Assembly: GCA_041397825.1 (NCBI GenBank)
Contig: JAWKVX010000005.1
Location: 124,001 to 188,000 of the forward strand
Length of the DNA: 64,000 nt
Source: JANNSX01 sp041397825
GTDB taxonomy: Bacteria; Pseudomonadota; Alphaproteobacteria; Rhizobiales; Hyphomicrobiaceae
Reading direction: 5' to 3'
A program made the position numbers and the translations under genes. Shown in pieces: positions 7,832-14,756 of the stretch. Each line of letters opens with the position of its first letter. The first letter of the stretch is position 1. The notes beneath the pieces were generated by a model. That model did not search any database, was not told the DNA's origin, and was given only the letters and a program-made list of their open reading frames with translations.

Positions 7832-9012
7832 GCCGGCGCCGGGTCATCGGCTCGGAGCATGTGCGCGATGCCCAGGCCCGCGGCCGCCAGCGCATCGAGG
7901 TGATGCCGGGTGACCTCGTGACGGCCGAGGCGAAAGACACCGCCGACAATCTCGGCATCAAGCTCGTCCAGGGTCCGCTCGAGCGGCCCGCGGTTGTCAA
8001 GACCGATGGCGCGACCGCCATGCGCCGCGCGGTCTTGAAGCGCTCGCCGAAATGGGTCGCTCCGAAGCCCTCGGTCGTGTCCTCGGCACGGACGCTGGGA
8101 AAGCTGGCTCTCGTTGGCGCCGGTGGCGTCGGACAGTACGTGGCGCTCCTCGCGGCCAGTGCCGGCATCGCCGATCAGATCATTCTCATCGATGTCGTAC
8201 CAGGGTTGGCGGCGGCGGTTGCTCTCGATCTGACACATGCCTCGGGCATATCGCGCACCAATGCACGGGTGGCTGGCAGCACTCTTCTCGCCGATGTCGC
8301 AGGCGCCGATGTCGTGGTCGTAACGGCAGGCCGCCCGCGCACGCCGGGCATGACACGGGCTGATCTGCTCGACATCAATCGGCGGGTCATTCGCGGTGTC
8401 GCAGAGGCCATCCGCACGCAGGCCCCCGAGGCGATCGTCATCGTCGTCACCAATCCGCTCGACGAGATGACCTCGGAGATGCTCACGGCGACGGGCTTTC
8501 CGCGGGAGCGTGTGCTCGGCATGGCGGGCACGCTGGATTCGAGCCGGTTCCGCAACGCTCTGGCGCTCGCTGCCGGTGTCAGGCCCGGCGATGTCGAGGC
8601 GATGACCTTGGGATCGCACGGCGAGGAGATGGTGCCGGTCGTATCGCGTGCGCGCATCAAGGGGCTGCCGGTCGAGACTTTGCTGACACCTCAGAAGATC
8701 GAGGCCTGCGTGAAGGATGCGGTGACCGGGGGTGGGCAGGTCGTGGCCTTGCGAAAGACCGGCTCGGCGACCATGGCGCCGGCCCTGTCGACAATCGAGG
8801 TGATCGATCATATCCGCGGCGCGCGCTTCGGGGCTGTGCCGGTCTCGGTCAAGCTCGAAGGCGAGTACGGGATCCGCGATGTCGTGCTCGGCGTGCCCTG
8901 CCGGCTTGGGACGAGCGGGCTCATCGCCGTCGACGAGATTTCCCTGGCAGAAAGTGAGCTTGCTGCGCTGAAGCGGGCGGCAGATGCGATCGCCGGCCGG
9001 CTCAAAGGCTAG
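7828..9012 (+). CDS. lactate/malate dehydrogenase-family enzyme with BMC-type N-terminal domain
   Basis: A 394-residue protein. Residues about 1-88 form an extra domain (GSEHVRDAQARGRQRIEV, then PGDLVTAEAKDTADNLGIKLV) similar to the small N-terminal module seen on several microcompartment enzymes, in which 'V..PG..VT..A.D.A...GI..V' recurs. The LDH/MDH domain follows: KLALVGAGGVGQYVALLAA (NAD-binding), IILIDVVPGLAAAVALDLTHA, TAGRPRTPGMTRADLLDINRRVI (substrate Arg loop), VVTNPLDEMT and GSHGEEMVPVVS (catalytic His). GMTR in the loop favours a malate-type enzyme. ATG 7828 overlaps the preceding stop. A role in NAD recycling or hydroxy-acid oxidation inside the shell is inferred. Confidence 0.85.
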   Translation: MSRRRVIGSEHVRDAQARGRQRIEVMPGDLVTAEAKDTADNLGIKLVQGPLERPAVVKTDGATAMRRAVLKRSPKWVAPKPSVVSSARTLGKLALVGAGGVGQYVALLAASAGIADQIILIDVVPGLAAAVALDLTHASGISRTNARVAGSTLLADVAGADVVVVTAGRPRTPGMTRADLLDINRRVIRGVAEAIRTQAPEAIVIVVTNPLDEMTSEMLTATGFPRERVLGMAGTLDSSRFRNALALAAGVRPGDVEAMTLGSHGEEMVPVVSRARIKGLPVETLLTPQKIEACVKDAVTGGGQVVALRKTGSATMAPALSTIEVIDHIRGARFGAVPVSVKLEGEYGIRDVVLGVPCRLGTSGLIAVDEISLAESELAALKRAADAIAGRLKG

Positions 9013-9018
9013 ACGCGC

Positions 9019-9432
9019 ATGATCGTCAAGACCGTCAAGACGGGCGGGCGCTTCGAGGAGATCGGTGCTTATTCGCGCGTCAAGCGTGTTGGACCGTTCG
9101 TCTTTGTCGCCGGCACGACGGCAATTGAACCCTCGGGCCGCCTGCATGCGCCAGGCGACACCTATGCGCAGGCGATCTACATCTTCAAGCGCATCGAGAC
9201 CGCACTCGCCGAGGTTGGCGCCGAACTGCGCCACGTTGTCCGGACGCGCGCTTTTCTCGTCGATATGGCGAGCGGCGGGCGCGACTTCGTTCGCGCGCAT
9301 GGCGAAATCTTTCGCGGTATCGATCCGGTGACGAGCGGTGTCGAGGCGGGGCTCACGACACCCGGCATGATGATCGAGATCGAGGCCGATGCCGTGATCC
9401 ATGCAACCGACGGCACCATCACTTTCGACTGA
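9019..9432 (+). CDS. RidA (YjgF/YER057c/UK114) family imine/enamine deaminase
   Basis: A 137-residue single-domain RidA-like protein. It shows the family pattern of VKRVGPFVFVAGTTA near the start, a DTYAQAIYIFKRIETALAEVGAELRHVVRTRAFLVD core and GLTTPGMMIEIEADAVIH at the end. The usual catalytic Arg of RidA (R105 in 'P.R....V..LP') is not evident, since the motif here is TSGVEAGLTTPGM, so it belongs to an Rid subfamily other than canonical RidA. It is the last gene of the BMC operon, six bases after the dehydrogenase. Rid proteins hydrolyse reactive imines/enamines, which fits a pathway with an amine oxidase and an opine-type dehydrogenase. Confidence 0.87.
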   Translation: MIVKTVKTGGRFEEIGAYSRVKRVGPFVFVAGTTAIEPSGRLHAPGDTYAQAIYIFKRIETALAEVGAELRHVVRTRAFLVDMASGGRDFVRAHGEIFRGIDPVTSGVEAGLTTPGMMIEIEADAVIHATDGTITFD

Positions 9433-9453
9433 GCCTGTCGCCTCCAACGCCAA

Positions 9454-9483
9454 TTGACTCTCTCGGACGGCGAATGCTACGCT
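9454..9483 (+). promoter_or_regulatory. predicted sigma70 promoter of the ABC importer operon
   Basis: TTGACT (9454-9459), an 18-base spacer and TACGCT (9478-9483) lie about 80 bases before the binding-protein start and just upstream of the operator copy at 9493. Confidence 0.4.
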
Positions 9484-9492
9484 TTGTCGCGC

Positions 9493-9507
9493 TGAATACT
9501 GAATACA
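9493..9507. promoter_or_regulatory. second copy of the BMC-locus operator
   Basis: TGAATACTGAATACA, followed by ATCCC, matches the site at 2481-2495 at 12 of 15 positions, and the matched 3' flank adds four more identical bases. Here the left half is a direct rather than inverted copy of GAATAC. Its position just downstream of the predicted -10 fits repression. It ties the importer to the microcompartment operon. Confidence 0.55.
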
Positions 9508-9562
9508 ATCCCGGGTGAAGCGCCCTTTCAAAGCCGGGATGATAGCGGTCAGGGAGGTACGG

Positions 9563-10876
9563 ATGAGACGTCGTCACGTCGTGACAGGACTGGCATTGCT
9601 GAGTGCAATTGTGCTTGCGCCTGTTGGGCTCGGCACAGCCCAGGCACAAGAGGAGGTCAAGGTCGGCTTCATCGGCTCCTTCGCTTCCGACGTCGGCAAG
9701 AGCACGCTCCGAGGCGCCGAGATCGCCATCGAGGAGCTCAACGCCGCGGGTGGCGTGCTTGGCGGCAAGAAGATCAAGCTCGTCACAGCGGATGACCGCG
9801 ACGACGTGCAGGAAGGCGTAAAGGCCTACGAGTATCTCGCGGAGACCGAGAAGGTCGACTTCATCATCTCCGGCTCAATCGACGACGTGTCGCTCGGCTG
9901 GTTACCGCGCATGGTCGAGTACAAGACGCCGACGCTCGATACCTGGGCGTCCTCGATCACGATCATCGACAAGGTGGTCAACGAGTACGACACGTACAAG
10001 ATGTACTTCATGAACGTCGCCTCCGACGAGGCCCTGGCGACGCTCTATGCCGACTTCGGCAAGGATGTTCTCGCCAAGCAGCTCGGCTGGAAGAAGACGA
10101 TCATTCTGCAGGAGGACACCTCCTTCGGCGGCGCCATCAATGGTCTCGTGACCCAGCTTCTGGCACCCGAAGCAGGCCTCGAGGTCCTCGGCACTGTCGT
10201 CTACGACCCGAACACGGTCGACTTCGCGCCCCTCTTCTCGAAATGCGTCGAGAGCGGCGCGGACTTCATCTACGTGATCTCCTCGGTCAACAGCCAGACG
10301 ATCTCCTCGCAGTACGTGAAGCTGCAGGTGCAGATGCCGATGACCGGCGTAAATGTCGGCGCGCTGTCGACAGAGTACTGGGAGGACACGGGCGGTGCCG
10401 GCGGCGGCATGTCGACTCTGGCTCCCATTCCTTCGGTTGGTCTGGCGTTGGATGATGCGTCTGCCGCGTTCGTTGCAAAGTGGAAGGCGAAGTATGGCGA
10501 CAGCCGGCCGAAGTATCCGCACTTCAACGGCTTCAATGCCTACTGGGGGCTGAAGGGCGCCTTCAATGCGGCCGAGCGGGCCGGCGGCTTCGCTCCCCTC
10601 GACGCGTGGGTCGCCGAGCACGAGAAGGAGGACCTTGTCCTCATGAAGGACGGCAAGCCGTGGCTTCGCTACGGCTATTGGAAGCCGGGTGAAATCGAGC
10701 CACGCACGAACCGCCAGTATACCCACAACATCAGGTTCGACTTGACGGATCCCTATGACGACGGCGCACCGTCGATGGTTGTTATTCAGTGGTACGAGGA
10801 CGGCACCGCGAAAGTCGTCTATCCGCCAAAATATGCGAGCGGAGAGTTCCGGCTTCCGTCCTGGATCAAGAAGTAA
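9563..10876 (+). CDS. ABC importer substrate-binding protein, branched-chain amino acid/amide type
   Basis: A 437-residue periplasmic binding protein (Peripla_BP_6 / LivJ-UrtA-like). ATG 9563 has a strong AGGGAGG site; an in-frame extension to 9515 is not needed. The Sec signal peptide runs to about residue 29 (MRRRHVVTGLALLSAIVLAPVGLGTAQAQ). The mature part begins VKVGFIGSFASDVGKSTLRGAEIAIEELNAAGGVLGGKKIKLV, the classic opening of the family. The ligand is unknown. The shared operator upstream suggests that it delivers the amine or amide used by the microcompartment. It leads the operon of permeases and ATPases. Confidence 0.9.
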   Translation: MRRRHVVTGLALLSAIVLAPVGLGTAQAQEEVKVGFIGSFASDVGKSTLRGAEIAIEELNAAGGVLGGKKIKLVTADDRDDVQEGVKAYEYLAETEKVDFIISGSIDDVSLGWLPRMVEYKTPTLDTWASSITIIDKVVNEYDTYKMYFMNVASDEALATLYADFGKDVLAKQLGWKKTIILQEDTSFGGAINGLVTQLLAPEAGLEVLGTVVYDPNTVDFAPLFSKCVESGADFIYVISSVNSQTISSQYVKLQVQMPMTGVNVGALSTEYWEDTGGAGGGMSTLAPIPSVGLALDDASAAFVAKWKAKYGDSRPKYPHFNGFNAYWGLKGAFNAAERAGGFAPLDAWVAEHEKEDLVLMKDGKPWLRYGYWKPGEIEPRTNRQYTHNIRFDLTDPYDDGAPSMVVIQWYEDGTAKVVYPPKYASGEFRLPSWIKK

Positions 10877-10889
10877 TTTGACGATCGGC

Positions 10890-10920
10890 GATCCGGCGGA
10901 ATGTCTCGTTCCGCCGGATC
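10890..10920 (+). other. perfect intra-operon hairpin after the binding-protein gene
   Basis: GATCCGGCGGAA and TTCCGCCGGATC form a perfect 12-pair stem around the loop TGTCTCG, 13 bases after the binding-protein stop and 66 bases before the permease. ATTTTC follows, a poor T-run. Such hairpins usually protect or partly terminate the message so that the binding protein is made in excess over the membrane parts. Confidence 0.7.
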
Positions 10921-10986
10921 CATTTTCGCGCATCGTGCTGATGTCGTCGCGATGACCCTATTCTGCAATCTTGCGAGCCCCGGCCG

Positions 10987-11838
10987 ATGAGCCAGATTCT
11001 CATTCAAGGTCTGCTGATCAGCGGCCTCTATGCGCTCATTGCTGTCGGCTTCACGATGATCTTTAGCGTCGGGCGCGTGCTCGACCTCTCCTACGGCATC
11101 TACATCATGTTCGGTGGCTACGCCTATTACACGGCGGTGCAGCTCTGGGCCTTGCCGAAGGTTGTGGGCGTGGTCTTCGCAATCGTGGTCGGCGTGCTGT
11201 TTGCGGTCCTGAAGTACCAGTTGCTCGTCAAGCGGCTCAAGGGCGATCACGTGGCGGTCGAGATCTCGACGCTGATCCTGGCCGTGGTCATGCAAGCCGG
11301 GTTGATCCTGATCTTCGATGCCGCCGCCAAGACAATGTGGCCGCTGGTCGACGGCGTCTGGCATTTCGGCAGCGTCTCAGTCACCTTCAACATCGTCACG
11401 GCAACGGTCATCAGCTGGATCGTGCTCGCAGGACTTCTGATCTTCATTCAGAGTACCCACATCGGTCGCGCCATCCGGGCGGTCTCCATGGATCGCAAGG
11501 GCGCCGTGATCTCCGGTATCGATCCCGACCGCATCAATCTCCTGACCTGGGCGATCTCGGGCGGACTGGGAGCACTCGCTGGCGTGTTTTTCGCGACCTA
11601 CACGCAGCTGAGCCCGGCCATGTGGGTGGCGCCACTCATCATCGCCGTTGCCGTCGTCATCGTCGGCGGCATCGGCAGCATCATCGGATCGCTCATTGTC
11701 GCTCACCTCATCGGCTTCATGGAAACGATCTCCTCGAGCCTCATTGCGCCCGAGCTCAACGGCGTCTTCACAATGCTCCTGATCATCGGTGTACTCGTCA
11801 TTACGCCGAAGGGTCTTTTCGGCAGGGCGGATCTTTGA
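10987..11838 (+). CDS. ABC importer permease, LivH family
   Basis: A 283-residue inner-membrane permease of the branched-chain amino acid type (BPD_transp_2). It has about eight hydrophobic segments, starting ILIQGLLISGLYALIAVGFTMIFSVGRVLDLSYG, where the LivH signature 'GL..G..YAL.A.G...IFG......N..HG' is recognisable. The cytoplasmic EAA-like loop is RAIRAVSMDRKGAVISGIDPDRINLLTWAISGGLGALAG. One base separates it from the next permease gene. Confidence 0.9.
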   Translation: MSQILIQGLLISGLYALIAVGFTMIFSVGRVLDLSYGIYIMFGGYAYYTAVQLWALPKVVGVVFAIVVGVLFAVLKYQLLVKRLKGDHVAVEISTLILAVVMQAGLILIFDAAAKTMWPLVDGVWHFGSVSVTFNIVTATVISWIVLAGLLIFIQSTHIGRAIRAVSMDRKGAVISGIDPDRINLLTWAISGGLGALAGVFFATYTQLSPAMWVAPLIIAVAVVIVGGIGSIIGSLIVAHLIGFMETISSSLIAPELNGVFTMLLIIGVLVITPKGLFGRADL

Positions 11839-11839
11839 G

Positions 11840-12811
11840 ATGAGTGAGAAGCGGAGCTTCAACCCCTATCTGGGTTGGGCGATTTTCGCCGCCCTGCTCG
11901 CGCTGTTTCCCCTGGTTGCCTCGTCGGGAACGCTGCGCATCTTCATCATGGCCTTCTACCTCGCCATCTTTGCGATGAGCTGGGATTTCTTGTCCGGCCG
12001 CACGGGCTATGTGAGTTTCGGCCATCCGTTCCTCATCGGCATCGGCAGCTATGCATCGGCAATTCTGTCGTATCGCTACGGTGTGCCGCTGGCGGTGAGC
12101 ATTCCCGCGGCGGTGGTCATCACCTTGGTCGCCGGCACGCTGTTCTTCCTGCCGGCCCTGAGAATCCGGGGCTCATACTTCGCTCTCGTGACGCTCGCCT
12201 TCATGGAGATGACCTATCGCCTGACGCAGGTCATCAGGCCGGATCTCACCGGCGGCACACGCGGCATGTCCGGCTTGCCTTCGATCACGACCGGCGCCTT
12301 CAACAACTACTATCTCGCGCTCGTCCTGATGCTGGCGATCGCGGTCGGTCTATGGGCCCTCGGCCGGACGCGTCTCGGTCTGGCTTTGAGCGCGATCGGA
12401 ATGGACGAGGATGCTGTCCGGGGCTCCGGCCTCGATGCGACGAAGCTCAAACTATTCGCTTTCATGACCAGCGCTCTCGTCGCCGGCATCGGCGGCGCAT
12501 TCTATACGCACTATCTTCAATCGATCGCCCCGCGGGCCCTCTTCGACATCAGCTTCGTCTTCACGATCATCGTCGCGGTGCTGATCGGCGGCGCTGGAAC
12601 GATCATCGGTCCGATCATCGGCGCCTTCTTCCTGACGTTCCTGCTCGAGTATCTCCGACCCGTCTTCCCTGGCACCGAGCGCTACTTCATCTACGGCACG
12701 ATCGCGCTCCTCCTCTACGTCTACCGGCCGAAAGGCATCATCTCGATCCTCGAGGAGCTATGGGCGCGCTGGCGCGGATACGAGCCGAAGAAGGCTGCGG
12801 TTCATGGCTAA
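11840..12811 (+). CDS. ABC importer permease, LivM family
   Basis: A 323-residue permease of the LivM type. ATG 11840 follows the previous TGA by one base; the frame is open back to 11789, but that part overlaps LivH. The family motif WDFLSGRTGYVSFGHPFLIGIGSYASAIL is present, as is the coupling loop GLALSAIGMDEDAVRGSGLDATKLKLFAFMTSALVAGIGGAFYTH. The stop overlaps the ATPase start by eight bases, indicating translational coupling. Confidence 0.9.
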   Translation: MSEKRSFNPYLGWAIFAALLALFPLVASSGTLRIFIMAFYLAIFAMSWDFLSGRTGYVSFGHPFLIGIGSYASAILSYRYGVPLAVSIPAAVVITLVAGTLFFLPALRIRGSYFALVTLAFMEMTYRLTQVIRPDLTGGTRGMSGLPSITTGAFNNYYLALVLMLAIAVGLWALGRTRLGLALSAIGMDEDAVRGSGLDATKLKLFAFMTSALVAGIGGAFYTHYLQSIAPRALFDISFVFTIIVAVLIGGAGTIIGPIIGAFFLTFLLEYLRPVFPGTERYFIYGTIALLLYVYRPKGIISILEELWARWRGYEPKKAAVHG

Positions 12812-13532
12812 GCTGCTCGAGGTGCAGAACGTCACGAAGCGGTTCGGCGGGCTCGTGGCCGTCAATCATCTGAACTTCCATGTCGAGGAAGGCGAGTCGC
12901 TGGCCCTGATCGGTCCCAACGGCGCCGGCAAGACAACGGCGTTTCGTCTCGTCATGGGCGACTATCGGCCTGATACCGGCTCGATCGTCTTCAAGGGCGA
13001 GGACATCTCTCGACAGCCGACGCACGCCCGCATCAATCGCGGTCTCGGCAGAACCTATCAGGTGCCGAGACCGTTCCACGGCATGTCGGTCGCCGACAAT
13101 ATTCGCGTCGGCATGATGCCGGATCACCTCTGGACCATGCTCCGGCACGGTCCGGACACCGAGAAGGAAAGGCAGATCGCGGCACGCGTCGGGTTCAAGC
13201 CGGGCGAAGAGTTGCGGGGTCCGGGTGAGCTGTCGATGGGGGATCTGAGAAAGCTCGAGCTGGCGCGGGCGCTCGCCGCCGGGCCGTCGGTCATGCTGCT
13301 CGACGAGGTATTCGCCGGTCTCACCGTCGGCGAGATCGCGCTCATCTCGGATCTCTTGGCCGAGGAACGCAAGCGCGGCATGACGCTGATCATCGTCAGC
13401 CATGATCTACGCTCGCTGGGGCCGCTCGTCGACCGGGCCGTCGTCATGTCGTTCGGTTCCGTGATCGCCGAGGGGCCCTTCGAGGCGGTCATGGCCGACA
13501 CGTCCGTGCGCGAGGCCTATCTCGGAACCTGA
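12804..13532 (+). CDS. ABC importer ATP-binding protein, LivG family
   Basis: A 242-residue ATPase with Walker A GPNGAGKTT (about 37-45), the LivG-type insertion around GRTYQVPRPFHGMSVADNIRVG, an atypical signature GELSMGDLRKLELARALA in place of LSGGQ, and a Walker B with the less common VMLLDEVFAGL, in which DEP is replaced by DEV. The H-loop is IIVSHD. It energises uptake together with the next gene. Confidence 0.9.
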   Translation: MAKLLEVQNVTKRFGGLVAVNHLNFHVEEGESLALIGPNGAGKTTAFRLVMGDYRPDTGSIVFKGEDISRQPTHARINRGLGRTYQVPRPFHGMSVADNIRVGMMPDHLWTMLRHGPDTEKERQIAARVGFKPGEELRGPGELSMGDLRKLELARALAAGPSVMLLDEVFAGLTVGEIALISDLLAEERKRGMTLIIVSHDLRSLGPLVDRAVVMSFGSVIAEGPFEAVMADTSVREAYLGT

Positions 13533-13543
13533 GGAGCCTCTAC

Positions 13544-14248
13544 ATGGCGATGCTCGATGTCGCAAATCTTCATGCCTTCCACGGCAAGGCCGAGGCGCTG
13601 CACGGCATTTCGTTCTCGGTCGAGAAGGGCAGCATGGTCGGCATCATCGGACCCAACGGCGCCGGCAAGTCGACCTTGCTCGACTCGCTGCTCGGGCTGG
13701 TCAAGACGACCGGCTCGGTCGCACTCGACGGCAAGCCGATCGCCGGACTGGCCGCTGCGGAGATTGTGCGCAGCGGTGTCGGCTACGCCCCGGAGCGGGG
13801 GCATCTGTTTCCTTATATGGGTGTCAGGGACAATCTGCTGGTGGGAAGCTACAGCTCGCGCCGTGACATCGAGAAGAACCTGCGGCTCATCTATGATCTC
13901 TTCCCGGTTCTCGAGCAGCGCGAGGCGCAGGAGACGAGCACGCTGTCAGGTGGCGAGCGGCAAATGGTGTCGCTCGGCCGGGCCTTGATGACAAGTCCTC
14001 GTCTGCTGCTGGTCGACGAGCCGACTATCGGCCTCGCGCCCAAAGTCTGTCTGGACATCGCCTCGGCACTTCGCCGGCTCAATGCCGAGACTGGACTGAC
14101 GATCCTCATCACCGAGCAGAATGTGAACTTCGCGATGAGCCTTGCGAGCACCGTTCACATCATCGAGACCGGTGAGATCCGCATGAGTGGCCCGGTCGAC
14201 GAGCTCCGTCACCACGACGCGCTGAGAGAGGCTTATTTCGGCACATAA
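13544..14248 (+). CDS. ABC importer ATP-binding protein, LivF family
   Basis: A 234-residue ATPase, the partner of the previous one. Walker A is GPNGAGKST, the signature LSGGERQMVSLGRAL, and Walker B LLLVDEPTIGLAPK, in which the last four residues are typical of LivF. GVGYAPERGHLFPYMGVRDNLLVG is the Q-loop region. It is the last gene of the five-gene importer operon. No clear terminator was found in the 125 bases that follow. Confidence 0.92.
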   Translation: MAMLDVANLHAFHGKAEALHGISFSVEKGSMVGIIGPNGAGKSTLLDSLLGLVKTTGSVALDGKPIAGLAAAEIVRSGVGYAPERGHLFPYMGVRDNLLVGSYSSRRDIEKNLRLIYDLFPVLEQREAQETSTLSGGERQMVSLGRALMTSPRLLLVDEPTIGLAPKVCLDIASALRRLNAETGLTILITEQNVNFAMSLASTVHIIETGEIRMSGPVDELRHHDALREAYFGT

Positions 14249-14373
14249 GTGCCAACTCCGTTTACCGGTGCTTTACGCGATCGCAAACTTTCGATGCGAC
14301 GATGCCATCAGGGCAGGTGCGGGCTCCATCGAGAGCAGGGACCGCATCGTCGTAGAGCGCAAATGGGGCAGTG

Positions 14374-14730
14374 ATGAGCAGCGGGAGCATGCATATTGGC
14401 CGGTTCTGGGGTGATTTCAGCCCAGCCGTGGCTCAGTCGTTGACAGCCGAGCAGCGGACCGAGATCGAGCGCGTCCTGGACTTGAGCGCCACACCGCAGC
14501 CAAGCCGCATCGGCGATGTCCGCCTGTCGTTCTACTGGTTCTTCGTCAGGATCCTCTGGGGTCGCGAGAAGCGGAGCGCCGACCGGCTGAAGCAGGAGCG
14601 GGCGCTCTATCCGGCCATGACAAAGAGGAATGCGCCTGCCATCCTGACCCTCGGCGTGGCCTATACGGCCTTCTGGTACATGGTGATGGGCATCTGCGGC
14701 TTCCTTCTCGCGGGTCTGCTCGTCTACTGA
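14374..14730 (+). CDS. hypothetical small membrane protein
   Basis: A 118-residue protein that I cannot assign. The first 80 residues are polar (PAVAQSLTAEQRTEIERVLDL, SFYWFFVRILWGREKRSADRLKQERALYP), and a single hydrophobic helix with a helix-breaking glycine pair closes the C-terminus (TLGVAYTAFWYMVMGICGFLLAGLLVY). GTG at 14371 and ATG at 14374 are adjacent start choices. It is convergent with the asmA-like gene, 26 bases apart. Confidence 0.6.
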   Translation: MSSGSMHIGRFWGDFSPAVAQSLTAEQRTEIERVLDLSATPQPSRIGDVRLSFYWFFVRILWGREKRSADRLKQERALYPAMTKRNAPAILTLGVAYTAFWYMVMGICGFLLAGLLVY

Positions 14731-14756
14731 GGTCCTCGAAGCGGACGTGGCGCTGG

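Noticed and set aside
7729..9531. Minus-strand open frame of 600 codons
   Set aside because: Antisense to the dehydrogenase and RidA genes, no recognisable domain or ribosome site.
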